Assembly (NCBI RefSeq): GCF_039535785.1 | Contig: NZ_BAAAXV010000005.1 | Location: 124,001 to 188,000, forward strand | Direction: 5' to 3' | Origin: Nonomuraea helvata | GTDB lineage: Bacteria > Actinomycetota > Actinomycetes > Streptosporangiales > Streptosporangiaceae | Length of the DNA stretch: 64,000 bases | Shown: one piece after another, positions 54,061 to 62,229 of the stretch | Numbering within the stretch: the first letter of the stretch is position 1 | Layout: each line of letters begins with the position of its first letter | Program-made: the position numbers and the translations under genes | The notes under the pieces: generated by a model | Databases searched by the model: none | Told to the model about the DNA's origin: nothing | The model's input: only the letters and a program-made list of their open reading frames with translations

Positions 54061-54062
54061 AT
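54057..54062 (+). promoter_or_regulatory. -10 element (TAAGAT) of guaB1
   Basis: TAAGAT is eight bases before GTG 54071, so the transcript starts at or one base before the start codon. Confidence 0.55.
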
Positions 54063-54070
54063 GGACGAAC

Positions 54071-55510
54071 GTGAAGTTTCTCAACGGCCTTGAGCCTCAT
54101 CACGACCTGACCTACAGCGACGTGTTCATGGTCCCGTCGCGCTCCTCGGTCGGTTCCCGGCTCGAGGTCGACCTCTCGACGCACGACGGCACGGGCACCA
54201 CCATCCCCGTCATCGTCGCCAACATGACCGCGGTCGCCGGCCGTCGTATGGCCGAGACCGTGGCACGGCGGGGCGGCATGGCCGTGATCCCGCAGGACAT
54301 CCCGCTGGACGTGGTGGCGAACGTCGTGGACTGGGTCAAGAAGCGCGACCTCGTGCACGACACGCCGCTCACCCTCACCCCTCACGACACGGTCGGCGAG
54401 GCGCTGCAACTGCTGCCCAAGCGGGCGCACGACGCGATCATCGTGGTCGACTGGGACAACCGGCCGGTCGGCGTCGTGACCGAGGCCGACTGCCAGGGCA
54501 CCGACATGTACACCCAGCTCTCGCAGGTCATGTCGAGCGAGCTGCTGACCCTGCCCGCCGGGCTCGACCCGCGTACGGCCTTCGACCGGCTGCACGGAGG
54601 GCGGCACCGGCTGGCGCCCATCGTCGACGGGAACGGGCGGCTGGTGGGCATCCTCACGCGGCTGGGCGCGCTGCGTGCCACCCTCTACCAGCCCGCGGTC
54701 GACGACCAGGGACGGCTGCGCGTCGCGGCCGCGGTCGGCGTGAACGGCGACGTGGTGGCCAAGTCCAAGGAGCTCCTGGAGGCGGGGATCGACTGCCTGG
54801 TCGTGGACACCGCGCACGGCCACCAGGAGAAGATGCTCTCGGCGCTGCGCGCCGTCAGGGCGGTCGAGCCCGGGGTGCCCGTCGCGGCGGGCAACGTGGT
54901 GACGGCGGAGGGCGTGCGCGACCTGGTGGACGCGGGGGCCGACATCATCAAGGTCGGGGTCGGTCCCGGCGCGATGTGCACCACGCGGATGATGACCGGG
55001 GTCGGCCGGCCGCAGTTCTCGGCGGTGCTGGAGTGCTCGGCCGAGGCCCGGCGGCTGGGGCGGCACGTGTGGGCGGACGGCGGGGTGCGCCACCCGCGCG
55101 ACGTGGCGCTGGCGCTGGCCGCTGGGGCGTCGAACGTGATGATCGGCTCGTGGTTCGCGGGGACCTACGAGTCGCCCGGCGACACCCATACCGATGCGAA
55201 CGGGCGCAAGTACAAGGAGAACTTCGGCATGGCCTCCGCGCGGGCCGTGCGGCTGCGGACGGCCGACGACTCGGCGTTCGAGCGGGCCAGGAAGGCGCTG
55301 TTCGAGGAGGGTATCTCGACCTCCCGCATGTACCTGGACCCGAAGCGGCCGAGCGTGGAGGACCAGATCGACGGCATCGTGGCGGGGCTGCGGTCGGCGT
55401 GCACGTACGCGGGTGCGTCGAGCCTGGAGGAGTTCCACGCCAAGGCCGTCATCGGGATCCAGGGCTCGTCCGGTTACGCCGAGGGGATGCCGCTGCACCA
55501 GAGCTGGTAG
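54071..55510 (+). CDS. guaB1: GuaB1 family IMP dehydrogenase-like protein (GMP reductase type)
   Basis: The 479-residue protein has the IMPDH barrel with a CBS pair inserted (HDTVGEALQLLPKRAHDAIIVVD and the RHRLAPIVDGNGRLVGILTR copy, about 100-200), VDTAHGHQEKML, the catalytic loop VGPGAMCTTRMMTGVG with Cys, and GVRHPRDVALALAAGASNVMIGSWFAG. This is the actinobacterial GuaB1 subgroup (Rv1843c type), which differs from GuaB2 and has been shown in mycobacteria to reduce GMP to IMP for purine salvage. GTG 54071 is leaderless. No partner genes are adjacent. Confidence 0.93.
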   Translation: MKFLNGLEPHHDLTYSDVFMVPSRSSVGSRLEVDLSTHDGTGTTIPVIVANMTAVAGRRMAETVARRGGMAVIPQDIPLDVVANVVDWVKKRDLVHDTPLTLTPHDTVGEALQLLPKRAHDAIIVVDWDNRPVGVVTEADCQGTDMYTQLSQVMSSELLTLPAGLDPRTAFDRLHGGRHRLAPIVDGNGRLVGILTRLGALRATLYQPAVDDQGRLRVAAAVGVNGDVVAKSKELLEAGIDCLVVDTAHGHQEKMLSALRAVRAVEPGVPVAAGNVVTAEGVRDLVDAGADIIKVGVGPGAMCTTRMMTGVGRPQFSAVLECSAEARRLGRHVWADGGVRHPRDVALALAAGASNVMIGSWFAGTYESPGDTHTDANGRKYKENFGMASARAVRLRTADDSAFERARKALFEEGISTSRMYLDPKRPSVEDQIDGIVAGLRSACTYAGASSLEEFHAKAVIGIQGSSGYAEGMPLHQSW

Positions 55511-55523
55511 CCGGCCGCGTCTG

Positions 55524-56279
55524 TCAGGTTCTCCGCCAGCCGCCTGCGGCGTGGATCCCGCCGTCCACGTGCAGCGTCGTCCCCGTGACGAACCTGGCCA
55601 GATCACTGGCCAGGAACACGGCCGCCCCCGCGGCGTCCCCCGGGGTGCCGAGGTGGCCGAGCGGCGGGACGCGTACCGGGTCGTAGGGCAGCGGGCGGGC
55701 CAGCATGCGCTCGCGCACGCCTGACTCGCCCTCGGTCTGGACGGCGTCTGGCGCGATCGCGTTCACCCGGATGCCCCTGGGGGCCAGCTCCAGCGCGAGC
55801 GTCTTCGTCAGGCTCTCCAGGGCCGCCTTCATCGCCGCGTACACGGCGAAGCCCGGAGCCGCCTGGTGGGCCTCGCTGGACGTCACGTTGATGATCGAGG
55901 CGCCCGGCCGCATCATCGGCAGCAGCCGCCGGGTCATGCCGGTGACCTGCGTGAAGTTCTCCTCGATGAGGATCTGCTCGCCGCGGGGCGAGGTGTCGGT
56001 GAACGCGGCGTGGAAGGTGCCGCCCGCGTTGTTGACCAGGACGTCCACGCGGCCCCAGCGCTCGCGTACGGCCTGGGCGAAGATCTCCACCGCCACGTGG
56101 TCGCGTACGTCGAGGGTCATCGCCAGCTCGGCGTGCGGCCTGTCGCGGTCGCAGACGGCGACGTGGGCGCCGAACGCGGCGAACGCCTCGGCGATCGCCA
56201 GCCCGATGCCCCTGGCCGCCCCGGTGACCACGGCCACGCGGTCGGTGAGCAGAATCGCATCGGGAGAAACGGCGGCCAT
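55524..56279 (-). CDS. Short-chain dehydrogenase/reductase
   Basis: The 251-residue protein has the classical SDR motifs: TGAARGIGLAIAEAF (cofactor loop), LVNNAGGTFHAAF, the serine in NVTSSEAHQ, catalytic YAAMK and a C-terminal VTGTTLHVDGGIHAAGGW typical of PhaB/FabG-like enzymes. Cofactor preference cannot be told (Asp/Arg after beta2: CDRDRPH). It reduces or oxidises an unknown alcohol or ketone. The ATG at 56279 starts the core. It is divergent from the FKBP gene with a 72-bp spacer. Confidence 0.92.
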   Translation of the reverse strand: MAAVSPDAILLTDRVAVVTGAARGIGLAIAEAFAAFGAHVAVCDRDRPHAELAMTLDVRDHVAVEIFAQAVRERWGRVDVLVNNAGGTFHAAFTDTSPRGEQILIEENFTQVTGMTRRLLPMMRPGASIINVTSSEAHQAAPGFAVYAAMKAALESLTKTLALELAPRGIRVNAIAPDAVQTEGESGVRERMLARPLPYDPVRVPPLGHLGTPGDAAGAAVFLASDLARFVTGTTLHVDGGIHAAGGWRRT

Positions 56280-56351
56280 GAACGATGACGATATCCCGAC
56301 CGCATAGAGTCGTCGGGTCTCATTGTCAGCAAACATCAACTGGAGCACTTC

Positions 56352-56726
56352 GTGGCACTCGACAAGCCCGAGATCGACTTCCCCGAGGGCAACCCGCCCG
56401 CCGACCTGGAGATCGTCGACCTGACCGTGGGTGACGGCCCGGAGGCCAAGCCCGGCCACAACGTACGCGTCCACTACGTCGGCGTGGCGTTCTCGACCGG
56501 GGAGGAGTTCGACGCGTCGTGGAACCGCGGCGAGGCGTTCGAGTTCCCTCTGGGCGCGGGGCGCGTCATCGCCGGCTGGGACCAGGGCGTCGCGGGCATG
56601 AAGGTCGGCGGGCGGCGCAAGCTGGTCATCCCGCCGCACCTCGGTTACGGCAGCCGCGGGGCCGGCGCGCGCATCAAGCCGAACGAGACGCTCATCTTCG
56701 TCGTCGACCTGCTCGGCGTCAGCTAG
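56352..56726 (+). CDS. FKBP-type peptidyl-prolyl cis-trans isomerase
   Basis: The 124-residue protein is a single FKBP domain: VRVHYVGVAFSTGEEFDASW, the VIAGWDQGVAGMKVGGRRKLVIPP core and the terminal LGYGSRGAGARIKPNETLIFVVDLLGV. It has no signal peptide, so it acts in the cytoplasm, speeding proline isomerisation during folding. Active-site residues Tyr, Asp, Phe and Trp of FKBP12 are represented. The GTG at 56352 has GGAG eight bases upstream. A strong terminator follows. Confidence 0.93.
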   Translation: MALDKPEIDFPEGNPPADLEIVDLTVGDGPEAKPGHNVRVHYVGVAFSTGEEFDASWNRGEAFEFPLGAGRVIAGWDQGVAGMKVGGRRKLVIPPHLGYGSRGAGARIKPNETLIFVVDLLGVS

Positions 56727-56734
56727 CGGCTCTC

Positions 56735-56796
56735 ACGGGGGCGGGCCGCAGCCTGACGGCCTCTCACGGCCTTTCACGGCGGCCCGCCCCCGTTTT
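56735..56796 (+). terminator. Rho-independent terminator of the FKBP gene
   Basis: A 15-bp stem (ACGGGGGCGGGCCGC / GCGGCCCGCCCCCGT) with a 29-base loop is followed directly by TTTT. It begins 8 bp after the stop. Confidence 0.9.
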
Positions 56797-57051
56797 CTTC
56801 GCCTCCGGCGCCTTTACCGCGGTCACGCGCGTCAGGCGGCCTCATCACTGCGGTCACGCGCGTCAGGCGGCCTCCTGTGATCATGCGTGGCAGACGGCCT
56901 CGTCATCCCGGTCAGGCGTGACAGGCGGCGTCTCCGTCCCGCCCGTCGAATCCCGATTTCCCGCCGATGTCCGGTGCCGTGCCGGGAACAAGGCAGACAC
57001 TTGGTCGATATCGGGTGGGGAAATGTCGGCGTGGTGAGGCACCATAGGCGT
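56797..57051. other. Spacer with repeats before the DNA ligase gene
   Basis: Apart from the 25-bp repeat (56819-56874) and the likely ligase promoter (CATAGGC near 57043-57049) I see nothing. The longer open frame into the ligase gene from 56887 lacks G/C third-position bias. Confidence 0.6.
56819..56874. repeat. 25-bp direct repeat, period 31
   Basis: A 25-base unit beginning GCGGTCACGCGCGTCAGGCG is present exactly at 56819-56843 and 56850-56874, with six different bases between. A degenerate third copy follows near 56877-56905. Confidence 0.85.
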
Positions 57052-58575
57052 GTGCTTCTGATCGACGTGGTCCGGGTTTCCGAGGCGGTGACGCGCACGT
57101 CCGCCCGGCTCGGCAAAGTGGGCCATCTGGCGGAGCTGCTCGGCCGGGTCGGCCCGGATGAGGCGGAGATCGCGATCTCGTACCTCTCGGGTGAGCTGCC
57201 CCAGCGGCAGGTGGGCGTGGGCTGGCGCACGCTGGAGGACATCCCCCAGCCCAAGCTGGCGGCCACCGCCACGCTGAGCGCCGTCGACGAGCTGCTGAGC
57301 AGGATCAAGGCGGTTTCCGGGCCGGGCTCGCAGGCGGCGCGCAGGACACTGGTGGCGGAGCTGTTCGCCGGGCTGACGAGCCAGGAGCAGCAGTTCATGC
57401 GCCGGTTGCTCTTCGGCGAGCTGCGGCAGGGCGCGCTCGACGGCGTCATGATCGAGGCGGTGGCCAAGGCGTCCGGCGCACCGTCGGCCGACGTGCGGCG
57501 GGCGCTCACGCTGCGCGGCTGGCTCCCCGCCGTGGGCGCGGCCGCGCTGAGCGGCGGGGTCGAGGCGCTGCGCGCGTTCCGGCTCGAGGTGGGGCGGGCG
57601 GTCTCGCCCATGCTGGCGGGCAGCGCGCCCAACGTGGCCGCCGCGCTGGAGAAGGCCGGAGCCCCCGCGGCGCTGGAGTGGAAGCTCGACGGCATCCGCG
57701 TGCAGGCCCACCGCTCGGGCCCGGAGGTGAAGGTCTTCACGCGCACGCTCGACGACATCACGCCGCAGGTCCCCGAGCTGGTCGAGGCCGTGCTCGAGAT
57801 GCCGTACGACGATCTCGTGCTGGACGGCGAGGTGCTCGCGCTGCGTCCTGACGGGCGGCCGCATCCGTTCCAGGTGACGGCGAGCCGGGTCACCACCAAG
57901 ACCAACGTCGCGCAGCTGCGCGAGCAGACGCCGCTGAGCGTCTTCTTCTTCGACGCCCTGCGGGTCGACGGCGCCGATCTGCTCGACCTGCCCTATTCGC
58001 AGCGCCAGGAGGCGCTGGTGCGCGCGGTCCCCCAGGGCCTGCTGACGCCGCGGCTCGTGACGGGCGACGTGGCCGAGGCCGAGAAGTTCTTCACCGACGT
58101 GGTCAAGGCGGGCCACGAGGGCCTGGTGGTCAAGTCACTGGCCTCCCCCTACGCGGCGGGCCGCCGGGGCGCCGGATGGATCAAGGTCAAGCCGCGTCAC
58201 ACGCTCGACCTGGTGGTCCTGGCCGCCGAGTGGGGCCATGGGCGGCGCGAGGGCAAGCTCTCCAACCTCCACCTCGGGGCGCGTGATCCCGAAGGCGGGT
58301 TCGTGATGCTCGGCAAGACGTTCAAGGGGCTGACGGACGAGCTGCTGGCCTGGCAGACCGAGCGCTTCCTCGAGCTGGCCGAGGGGCCGACCGACCGGTG
58401 GACGGTGACGTTGCGGCCCGAGCTCGTGGTGGAGATCGCCTTCGACGGGGTCCAGCGCTCGCCGCGCTATCCCGGCGGCATGGCCCTCCGGTTCGCGCGG
58501 GTTCTCCGTTACCGCCCGGACAAGCGGGTCGAAGATGCGGACACGGTCGATACGGTGCGCTCGCTGATGTTCTAG
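57052..58575 (+). CDS. ATP-dependent DNA ligase (LigB/LigC-type)
   Basis: The 507-residue protein has an N-terminal DNA-binding domain (residues 1-200, helix-rich with LVAELFAGLTSQEQQFMRRLLFGELRQGAL), the adenylation domain with nucleophile Lys211 in LEWKLDGIRVQAHR (KxDG), TASRVTTKTNVA, EGLVVKSLASPYAAGRRGAGWIKVK and a C-terminal OB fold. It joins nicks using ATP through enzyme-adenylate and resembles mycobacterial LigB, an accessory ligase (NAD-dependent LigA is the replicative one). The GTG at 57052 gives the family-like VLLIDVVRVSEA start. A strong terminator follows. Confidence 0.93.
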   Translation: MLLIDVVRVSEAVTRTSARLGKVGHLAELLGRVGPDEAEIAISYLSGELPQRQVGVGWRTLEDIPQPKLAATATLSAVDELLSRIKAVSGPGSQAARRTLVAELFAGLTSQEQQFMRRLLFGELRQGALDGVMIEAVAKASGAPSADVRRALTLRGWLPAVGAAALSGGVEALRAFRLEVGRAVSPMLAGSAPNVAAALEKAGAPAALEWKLDGIRVQAHRSGPEVKVFTRTLDDITPQVPELVEAVLEMPYDDLVLDGEVLALRPDGRPHPFQVTASRVTTKTNVAQLREQTPLSVFFFDALRVDGADLLDLPYSQRQEALVRAVPQGLLTPRLVTGDVAEAEKFFTDVVKAGHEGLVVKSLASPYAAGRRGAGWIKVKPRHTLDLVVLAAEWGHGRREGKLSNLHLGARDPEGGFVMLGKTFKGLTDELLAWQTERFLELAEGPTDRWTVTLRPELVVEIAFDGVQRSPRYPGGMALRFARVLRYRPDKRVEDADTVDTVRSLMF

Positions 58576-58946
58576 GCGCTGCCGCCGTTCGCCGCGGCGG
58601 TGTCGGCATCGACGAACTCTGAGATCACTGTCACTGAAGATCAGCGGCTTGATCGGAATTAGCCGGGGGTGACATTACCTCCCACCCGATCAAGCCGCTC
58701 TTTCGTGTTTTACCGAATTCCCGAAGATCCACGGTTTGCGCGGGGCATTATAGGCGATCTTGAGGCGTAGGTGAGATATATCACTGGATGTGGCATTAAG
58801 TTGCCTTTACCTGGGCTTTGTCGCATATGTTCGACCCCATCGCGCGGGACCCCCGGCCTCGCCCATGGATCGGCCGCAATACGCCCTCACCCCCTGCGAG
58901 AGCGGCCTTTCCCTTCCCTATCCCCTAGCCAGGACTGTGGTTTACC
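58576..58946. other. Spacer between DNA ligase and the RlpA-like gene
   Basis: It holds a strong terminator (58643-58711) and about 235 bp of leader or promoter DNA, including CATTATAGGCG (58747-58757), before the secreted-protein gene. I looked for a c-di-AMP (ydaO-type) riboswitch, often found before such genes, and could not find its core. Confidence 0.55.
58643..58711 (+). terminator. Terminator with structured loop after the DNA ligase gene
   Basis: AGCGGCTTGATCGG pairs perfectly with CCGATCAAGCCGCT (14 bp). The 29-base loop contains GGGGGT...ACCTCC, which can form a second stem, and the structure is followed by CTTTCGTGTTTT. It lies 67 bp after the ligase stop. Confidence 0.85.
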
Positions 58947-59690
58947 TTGGGTCAGCATTCCGTCAAGCCATCCCCTCAGTTCCGCAAGCTGATCGCGGGC
59001 AAGCGCCGCTGGACCGCCATCGCCGCGGGCGCCGCCGTCGTGGCCGCCGCCTCCACCACCGCCTGGGCCACCATCGGCAACGCGGACTCCCCCGAACGTG
59101 CCGCGGCCGCCACCACTCCGGACCAGGCCAAGCCTCTGAACGAAGCCGCCCGCCAGGCAGCGCCCCAATCGCCTGCCCCGGCCCCCAAGCCCCCCGCGGC
59201 GGCCCGTCCGAAGACCACCACGACACTGCCGAACACCACCCAGACGCCGACGGCAGCCATCCCGAAGAGCACCAAGACCCCGAAGGCAGACCAGCCGGAC
59301 ACCACCAAGTCCGCGGTGGCGAGCCACTCGAAGCCGGCCACCGATGCCACGGCCGCCCCGAAGACGACGAAGTCCCCGGCCCACAAGCCGAAGACCCGCG
59401 TGCTCGCCTCTGGGACCTGCGGCGCCTCGTACTACGCCGAGGGCCAGATGACGGCGAGCGGCGAACGCTTCGACCCCTCGGCCATGACCGCCGCCCACAA
59501 GACGCTCCCGCTGGGCAGCAAGGTCCGCGTCACCAACCCGAACAACGGCGAATCTGTCACGGTCCGCATCAACGACCGCGGCCCGTACGTGAGCGGCCGC
59601 TGCCTCGACCTCTCAGAAGCCGCCTTCGCCGCCATCGGCAACACCGGCGCCGGGGTGATGCGCGTCAAGTACGAGGTCCTGTCCCGCTGA
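58947..59690 (+). CDS. Secreted RlpA-like (double-psi beta-barrel) protein
   Basis: The 247-residue protein begins with a TTG and a basic N-terminus followed by a hydrophobic segment (RRWTAIAAGAAVVAAASTTAWA, with cleavage likely near residue 43). A Pro/Thr/Lys-rich linker (45-150) spaces the RlpA-type domain: ASYYAEGQMTASGERFDPSAM, AAHKTLPLGSKVRVTNPNNG and the catalytic-type VRINDRGPYVSGRCLDLS. RlpA proteins are lytic transglycosylases acting on denuded glycan, but many actinobacterial ones have unproven activity. Only weak start evidence exists (TTG 58947); the core is certain. Confidence 0.88.
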   Translation: MGQHSVKPSPQFRKLIAGKRRWTAIAAGAAVVAAASTTAWATIGNADSPERAAAATTPDQAKPLNEAARQAAPQSPAPAPKPPAAARPKTTTTLPNTTQTPTAAIPKSTKTPKADQPDTTKSAVASHSKPATDATAAPKTTKSPAHKPKTRVLASGTCGASYYAEGQMTASGERFDPSAMTAAHKTLPLGSKVRVTNPNNGESVTVRINDRGPYVSGRCLDLSEAAFAAIGNTGAGVMRVKYEVLSR

Positions 59691-59802
59691 CAACCCGCCG
59701 GCACGGGTCAGGCCATGAAGCGCCTCAAGCCCCGCCGCCCATGACCGCACGTGCGTCGGCTCACACCAGGACCATTCGGCCGTACGGGCATGACGTGGCC
59801 CC

Positions 59803-60396
59803 TCACTTCACCAGGCGCACCGTCAAGGGATAGCGGAAGTTGCCCTCCGTCAACGACGAGATGCCGCCGACGATGGAGAGGACGACGGCCGCGACCCAGA
59901 TGACCGGCAGCAGGACGACGCCGATGACCGTGAACGGCAGGAGGAACGTCGCCCCCACCACCGTGATCTGGAAGTTGAGCGCCTCCAGCGCCTGCCTCCG
60001 GATATAGGGCGAGGTCTTGCCACCGGCGAGCAGCAGGATGAGCGGGCCGACGATCGGGATGCCCACGACCATCAGCAGGTGACCGACGGCGGCGCCCAGA
60101 CGTTCGTTGCTCTCCGGTGCGCGCTCGTGGCGGACCGGGGGCGGGAGCGGGGCGAGCCGGGGTGCGGCTTGGGCGCCGTACAGCTCGGTCATGATGGGCA
60201 TCAGGTCACCGTGCGTGCGCGCCGTCATCGCGCGCTCCAGCCGGTCGTCGAACTCGAACTTGTCGAAGCGCCCCTCCGAGTAGGCGACCTTGACGTGCTC
60301 GACCACGTGCTCTCGGTCCTGGTTGGTGACGCGCAGATGAGCTGGCGGCACCTGTCCCGGCCCAGGGGTTTTCGGTACCCCAGCCATAATCGCCAT
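59803..60396 (-). CDS. DUF1707/DUF4870 membrane protein
   Basis: The 197-residue protein has an N-terminal DUF1707 (SHOCT-like) segment: LRVTNQDREHVVEHVKVAYSEGRFDKFEFDDRLERAMTARTHGDL (about 22-65), then a linker and a DUF4870 membrane part of three or four helices (AAVGHLLMVVGIPIVGPLILLL, ALNFQITVVGATFLLPF, VIWVAAVVLSIVGGI). Functions of both domains are unknown. The ATG at 60396 has a GGGAGAGGC site. It is divergent from the small gene at 60532, which lies 135 bp away. Confidence 0.85.
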   Translation of the reverse strand: MAIMAGVPKTPGPGQVPPAHLRVTNQDREHVVEHVKVAYSEGRFDKFEFDDRLERAMTARTHGDLMPIMTELYGAQAAPRLAPLPPPVRHERAPESNERLGAAVGHLLMVVGIPIVGPLILLLAGGKTSPYIRRQALEALNFQITVVGATFLLPFTVIGVVLLPVIWVAAVVLSIVGGISSLTEGNFRYPLTVRLVK

Positions 60397-60517
60397 GCCT
60401 CTCCCTTGTGCATCGAATAGTCACCTCTCATGGTGCGCCGCCGGAAGCCTCCGTGGTATCGGGAAAATCCCGGAGGTGTCCCCTAGATCATCCCCGACGC
60501 GCAGCGGCTCCAGACGG

Positions 60518-60523
60518 TATAAA
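60518..60523 (+). promoter_or_regulatory. -10-like TATAAA before a small hypothetical gene
   Basis: TATAAA is followed by AAGGA and ATG 60532. The AAGGA sits at ribosome-site distance, so the TATAAA may be a -10 for a very short leader. Confidence 0.4.
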
Positions 60524-60531
60524 AAGGATTC

Positions 60532-60876
60532 ATGAGATGGCGAGACCGCTACGGCATTCGTCGGCTGCGCGGCCCTAAGGTCGCGAAGTTCGACCGCGAG
60601 GCGACAGACGCCGACATCGAAGCGCTCATCGCCTTCGCCCGTTCACGGCGTGGCGTCGAGTTCTATGTCGAACCAGAGACCTTCGCCACTGACACGACCG
60701 CCGTGGCGGTCGCCGACGACGGCGAGTGGACCAGGCGCAGGGTCGGCTCGCCCGCCGTGATCCACAAGGTGGCTCGTGATCTCGCCCTCCCGGTGTACGA
60801 CGTTCAACTCACTGGGTATCCGCCGCGCATGCGCGCCTACAACGAGCGCCGCCGCCGCGAGGAAGACACTTTGTAA
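60532..60876 (+). CDS. Small conserved hypothetical protein
   Basis: I do not recognise the family. The 114-residue product is soluble, highly charged and without membrane segments. It begins MRWRDRYGIRRLRGPKVAKF and ends with the basic RAYNERRRREEDTL. A middle segment FYVEPETFATDTTAVAVADDGEWTRRRVG suggests a small beta-rich domain. Good third-position bias and AAGGA before the ATG support a real gene. It is divergent from the DUF1707 gene. Confidence 0.75.
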   Translation: MRWRDRYGIRRLRGPKVAKFDREATDADIEALIAFARSRRGVEFYVEPETFATDTTAVAVADDGEWTRRRVGSPAVIHKVARDLALPVYDVQLTGYPPRMRAYNERRRREEDTL

Positions 60877-60940
60877 CCGACCTGCCCTTCCCAAGCGGCA
60901 CCCCCTACCTCCACTCGCTGTCGCCTCACCGACTAACGGC

Positions 60941-62065
60941 TCACCGGCTTGGCGTTTGGGGATCCTCGTCGTCCAGCAGGTTGACCAGGGGGAGGAGCCA
61001 GGATGGATGAGGCGGCCCCATGGCGGCGTCGAGCTCGGCCGGGGTGGGGAGGCGGCCCCGGAGGATGGCGGGCGAGAGGAGATTCTGGAGGGCGTGCATG
61101 AGAAGGTTGGCCATCGAGTAGCCGGGGTCGATGGTCAGGGCGCGCTCCAAGGCGATGGTGGCCTGGATGCTGTTTCCCTCGCGCCAGGCGGCCATGGCCA
61201 GGAGGGCTGCCGCCGGTGGGGTGAAGCGCGGCTCCAGCCTGCGGGTCAGGTCCCTCCAGAGGAGTGCGTGGGAATCTTGCATGAGGGTCCAGGCCTCGTC
61301 GCGGACCCTGGTGATCGCCAGGGCCAGGCCGAGCTTCGCGGCCTGCGCGTCGTCCAGGCGGCCGCCCTCCTCATGGGTTCGCAGGGCTGATCGCACCCTG
61401 GCCAGGCTCTCTGCCACGTAGTGGGTGGCGAAGGTGTCGAGGTCCGGGGCGGCTGTCAGGCCCGCTCGGAATTCTGCGACCGCGTCGGCTGTGGCGCGGC
61501 GCATCGCCAGGCGTACGGGGCCCGTCATGGGGGCGATGATGCGTTCGAGGGATTCGCGGTCGGGCAGGGCCACCAGGCCGCGTACCGTCGCCTCTGCGGC
61601 GATCTGGCTGGTGGACAGGTCGTAGGGCGTGCCTTCAGCGGGGCAGCACGCCGGCAGGTCGCAGAGGTAGGACCAGTAGCGGCCCTCGTGGGCCCGCAGC
61701 GCCTCGCCCACGTGGATCGCCGTCTTCGCCGCGAGGAGCCTCGCCTCGTCGACGGCCGGCGTGACCAGGTCTCCTGGGCCATAACCGACGATGACGATCT
61801 CCGTCACGCCTTCCCGCTCGAAGGCGGGCTCCAATGCGGCAAGGGTGCCGGGCGGGAACGGGAGACTCCATCTGGCCACCACCTTGGCCTGGCGGCGGTG
61901 GATACCGATCACGATGAGGCTGGACTTCGGGTGGAAGCCGACGAGGTAGGGGACGGCGGCCAGGATGTCGGTGGGGCTGGTGAGGGTGAGGCAAGGCTCC
62001 GAGGTGAAGTCGGAGGTGGAGGCGGTGGGGTGGGAGGAGGCCGGGGCGGGGTGGTTGGTCGTCAT
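60941..62065 (-). CDS. DUF4192 family protein
   Basis: The 374-residue protein has the DUF4192 pattern: LTSPTDILAAVPYLVGFHPKSSLIVIG near residue 30-55, EIVIVGYGP and a helical C-terminal half with tetratricopeptide-like WREGNSIQATIALERALTIDPGYSMANLL. The family is common in actinobacteria and has no known function. The ATG at 62065 starts a Pro/Ser/Thr-rich segment of about 20 residues before the conserved part. No ribosome site stands out. It is downstream of the EI24 gene, with 164 bp between. Confidence 0.87.
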   Translation of the reverse strand: MTTNHPAPASSHPTASTSDFTSEPCLTLTSPTDILAAVPYLVGFHPKSSLIVIGIHRRQAKVVARWSLPFPPGTLAALEPAFEREGVTEIVIVGYGPGDLVTPAVDEARLLAAKTAIHVGEALRAHEGRYWSYLCDLPACCPAEGTPYDLSTSQIAAEATVRGLVALPDRESLERIIAPMTGPVRLAMRRATADAVAEFRAGLTAAPDLDTFATHYVAESLARVRSALRTHEEGGRLDDAQAAKLGLALAITRVRDEAWTLMQDSHALLWRDLTRRLEPRFTPPAAALLAMAAWREGNSIQATIALERALTIDPGYSMANLLMHALQNLLSPAILRGRLPTPAELDAAMGPPHPSWLLPLVNLLDDEDPQTPSR

Positions 62066-62229
62066 GGGGCCCTAGGGTGCCCGGGACGGCCGGTGGGGCG
62101 TCGGGCCGAAAGCCGTTCTGGGGATAGGGCGACAAGCACGGCCGGGGTTGTGGATAACAGCTTCTGTCCTGTACGACTACCGGCCGGCACGGGCGCGGCG
62201 TGGTGATCAGGAAGTCGGGTGGCGCAGGG

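Noticed and set aside
56877..56905. Third copy of the 25-bp repeat as an array or CRISPR-like structure
   Set aside because: Only two exact copies, six-base spacer and no cas genes.
58713..58946. c-di-AMP (ydaO) riboswitch in front of the RlpA-like gene
   Set aside because: The expected core elements could not be recognised.
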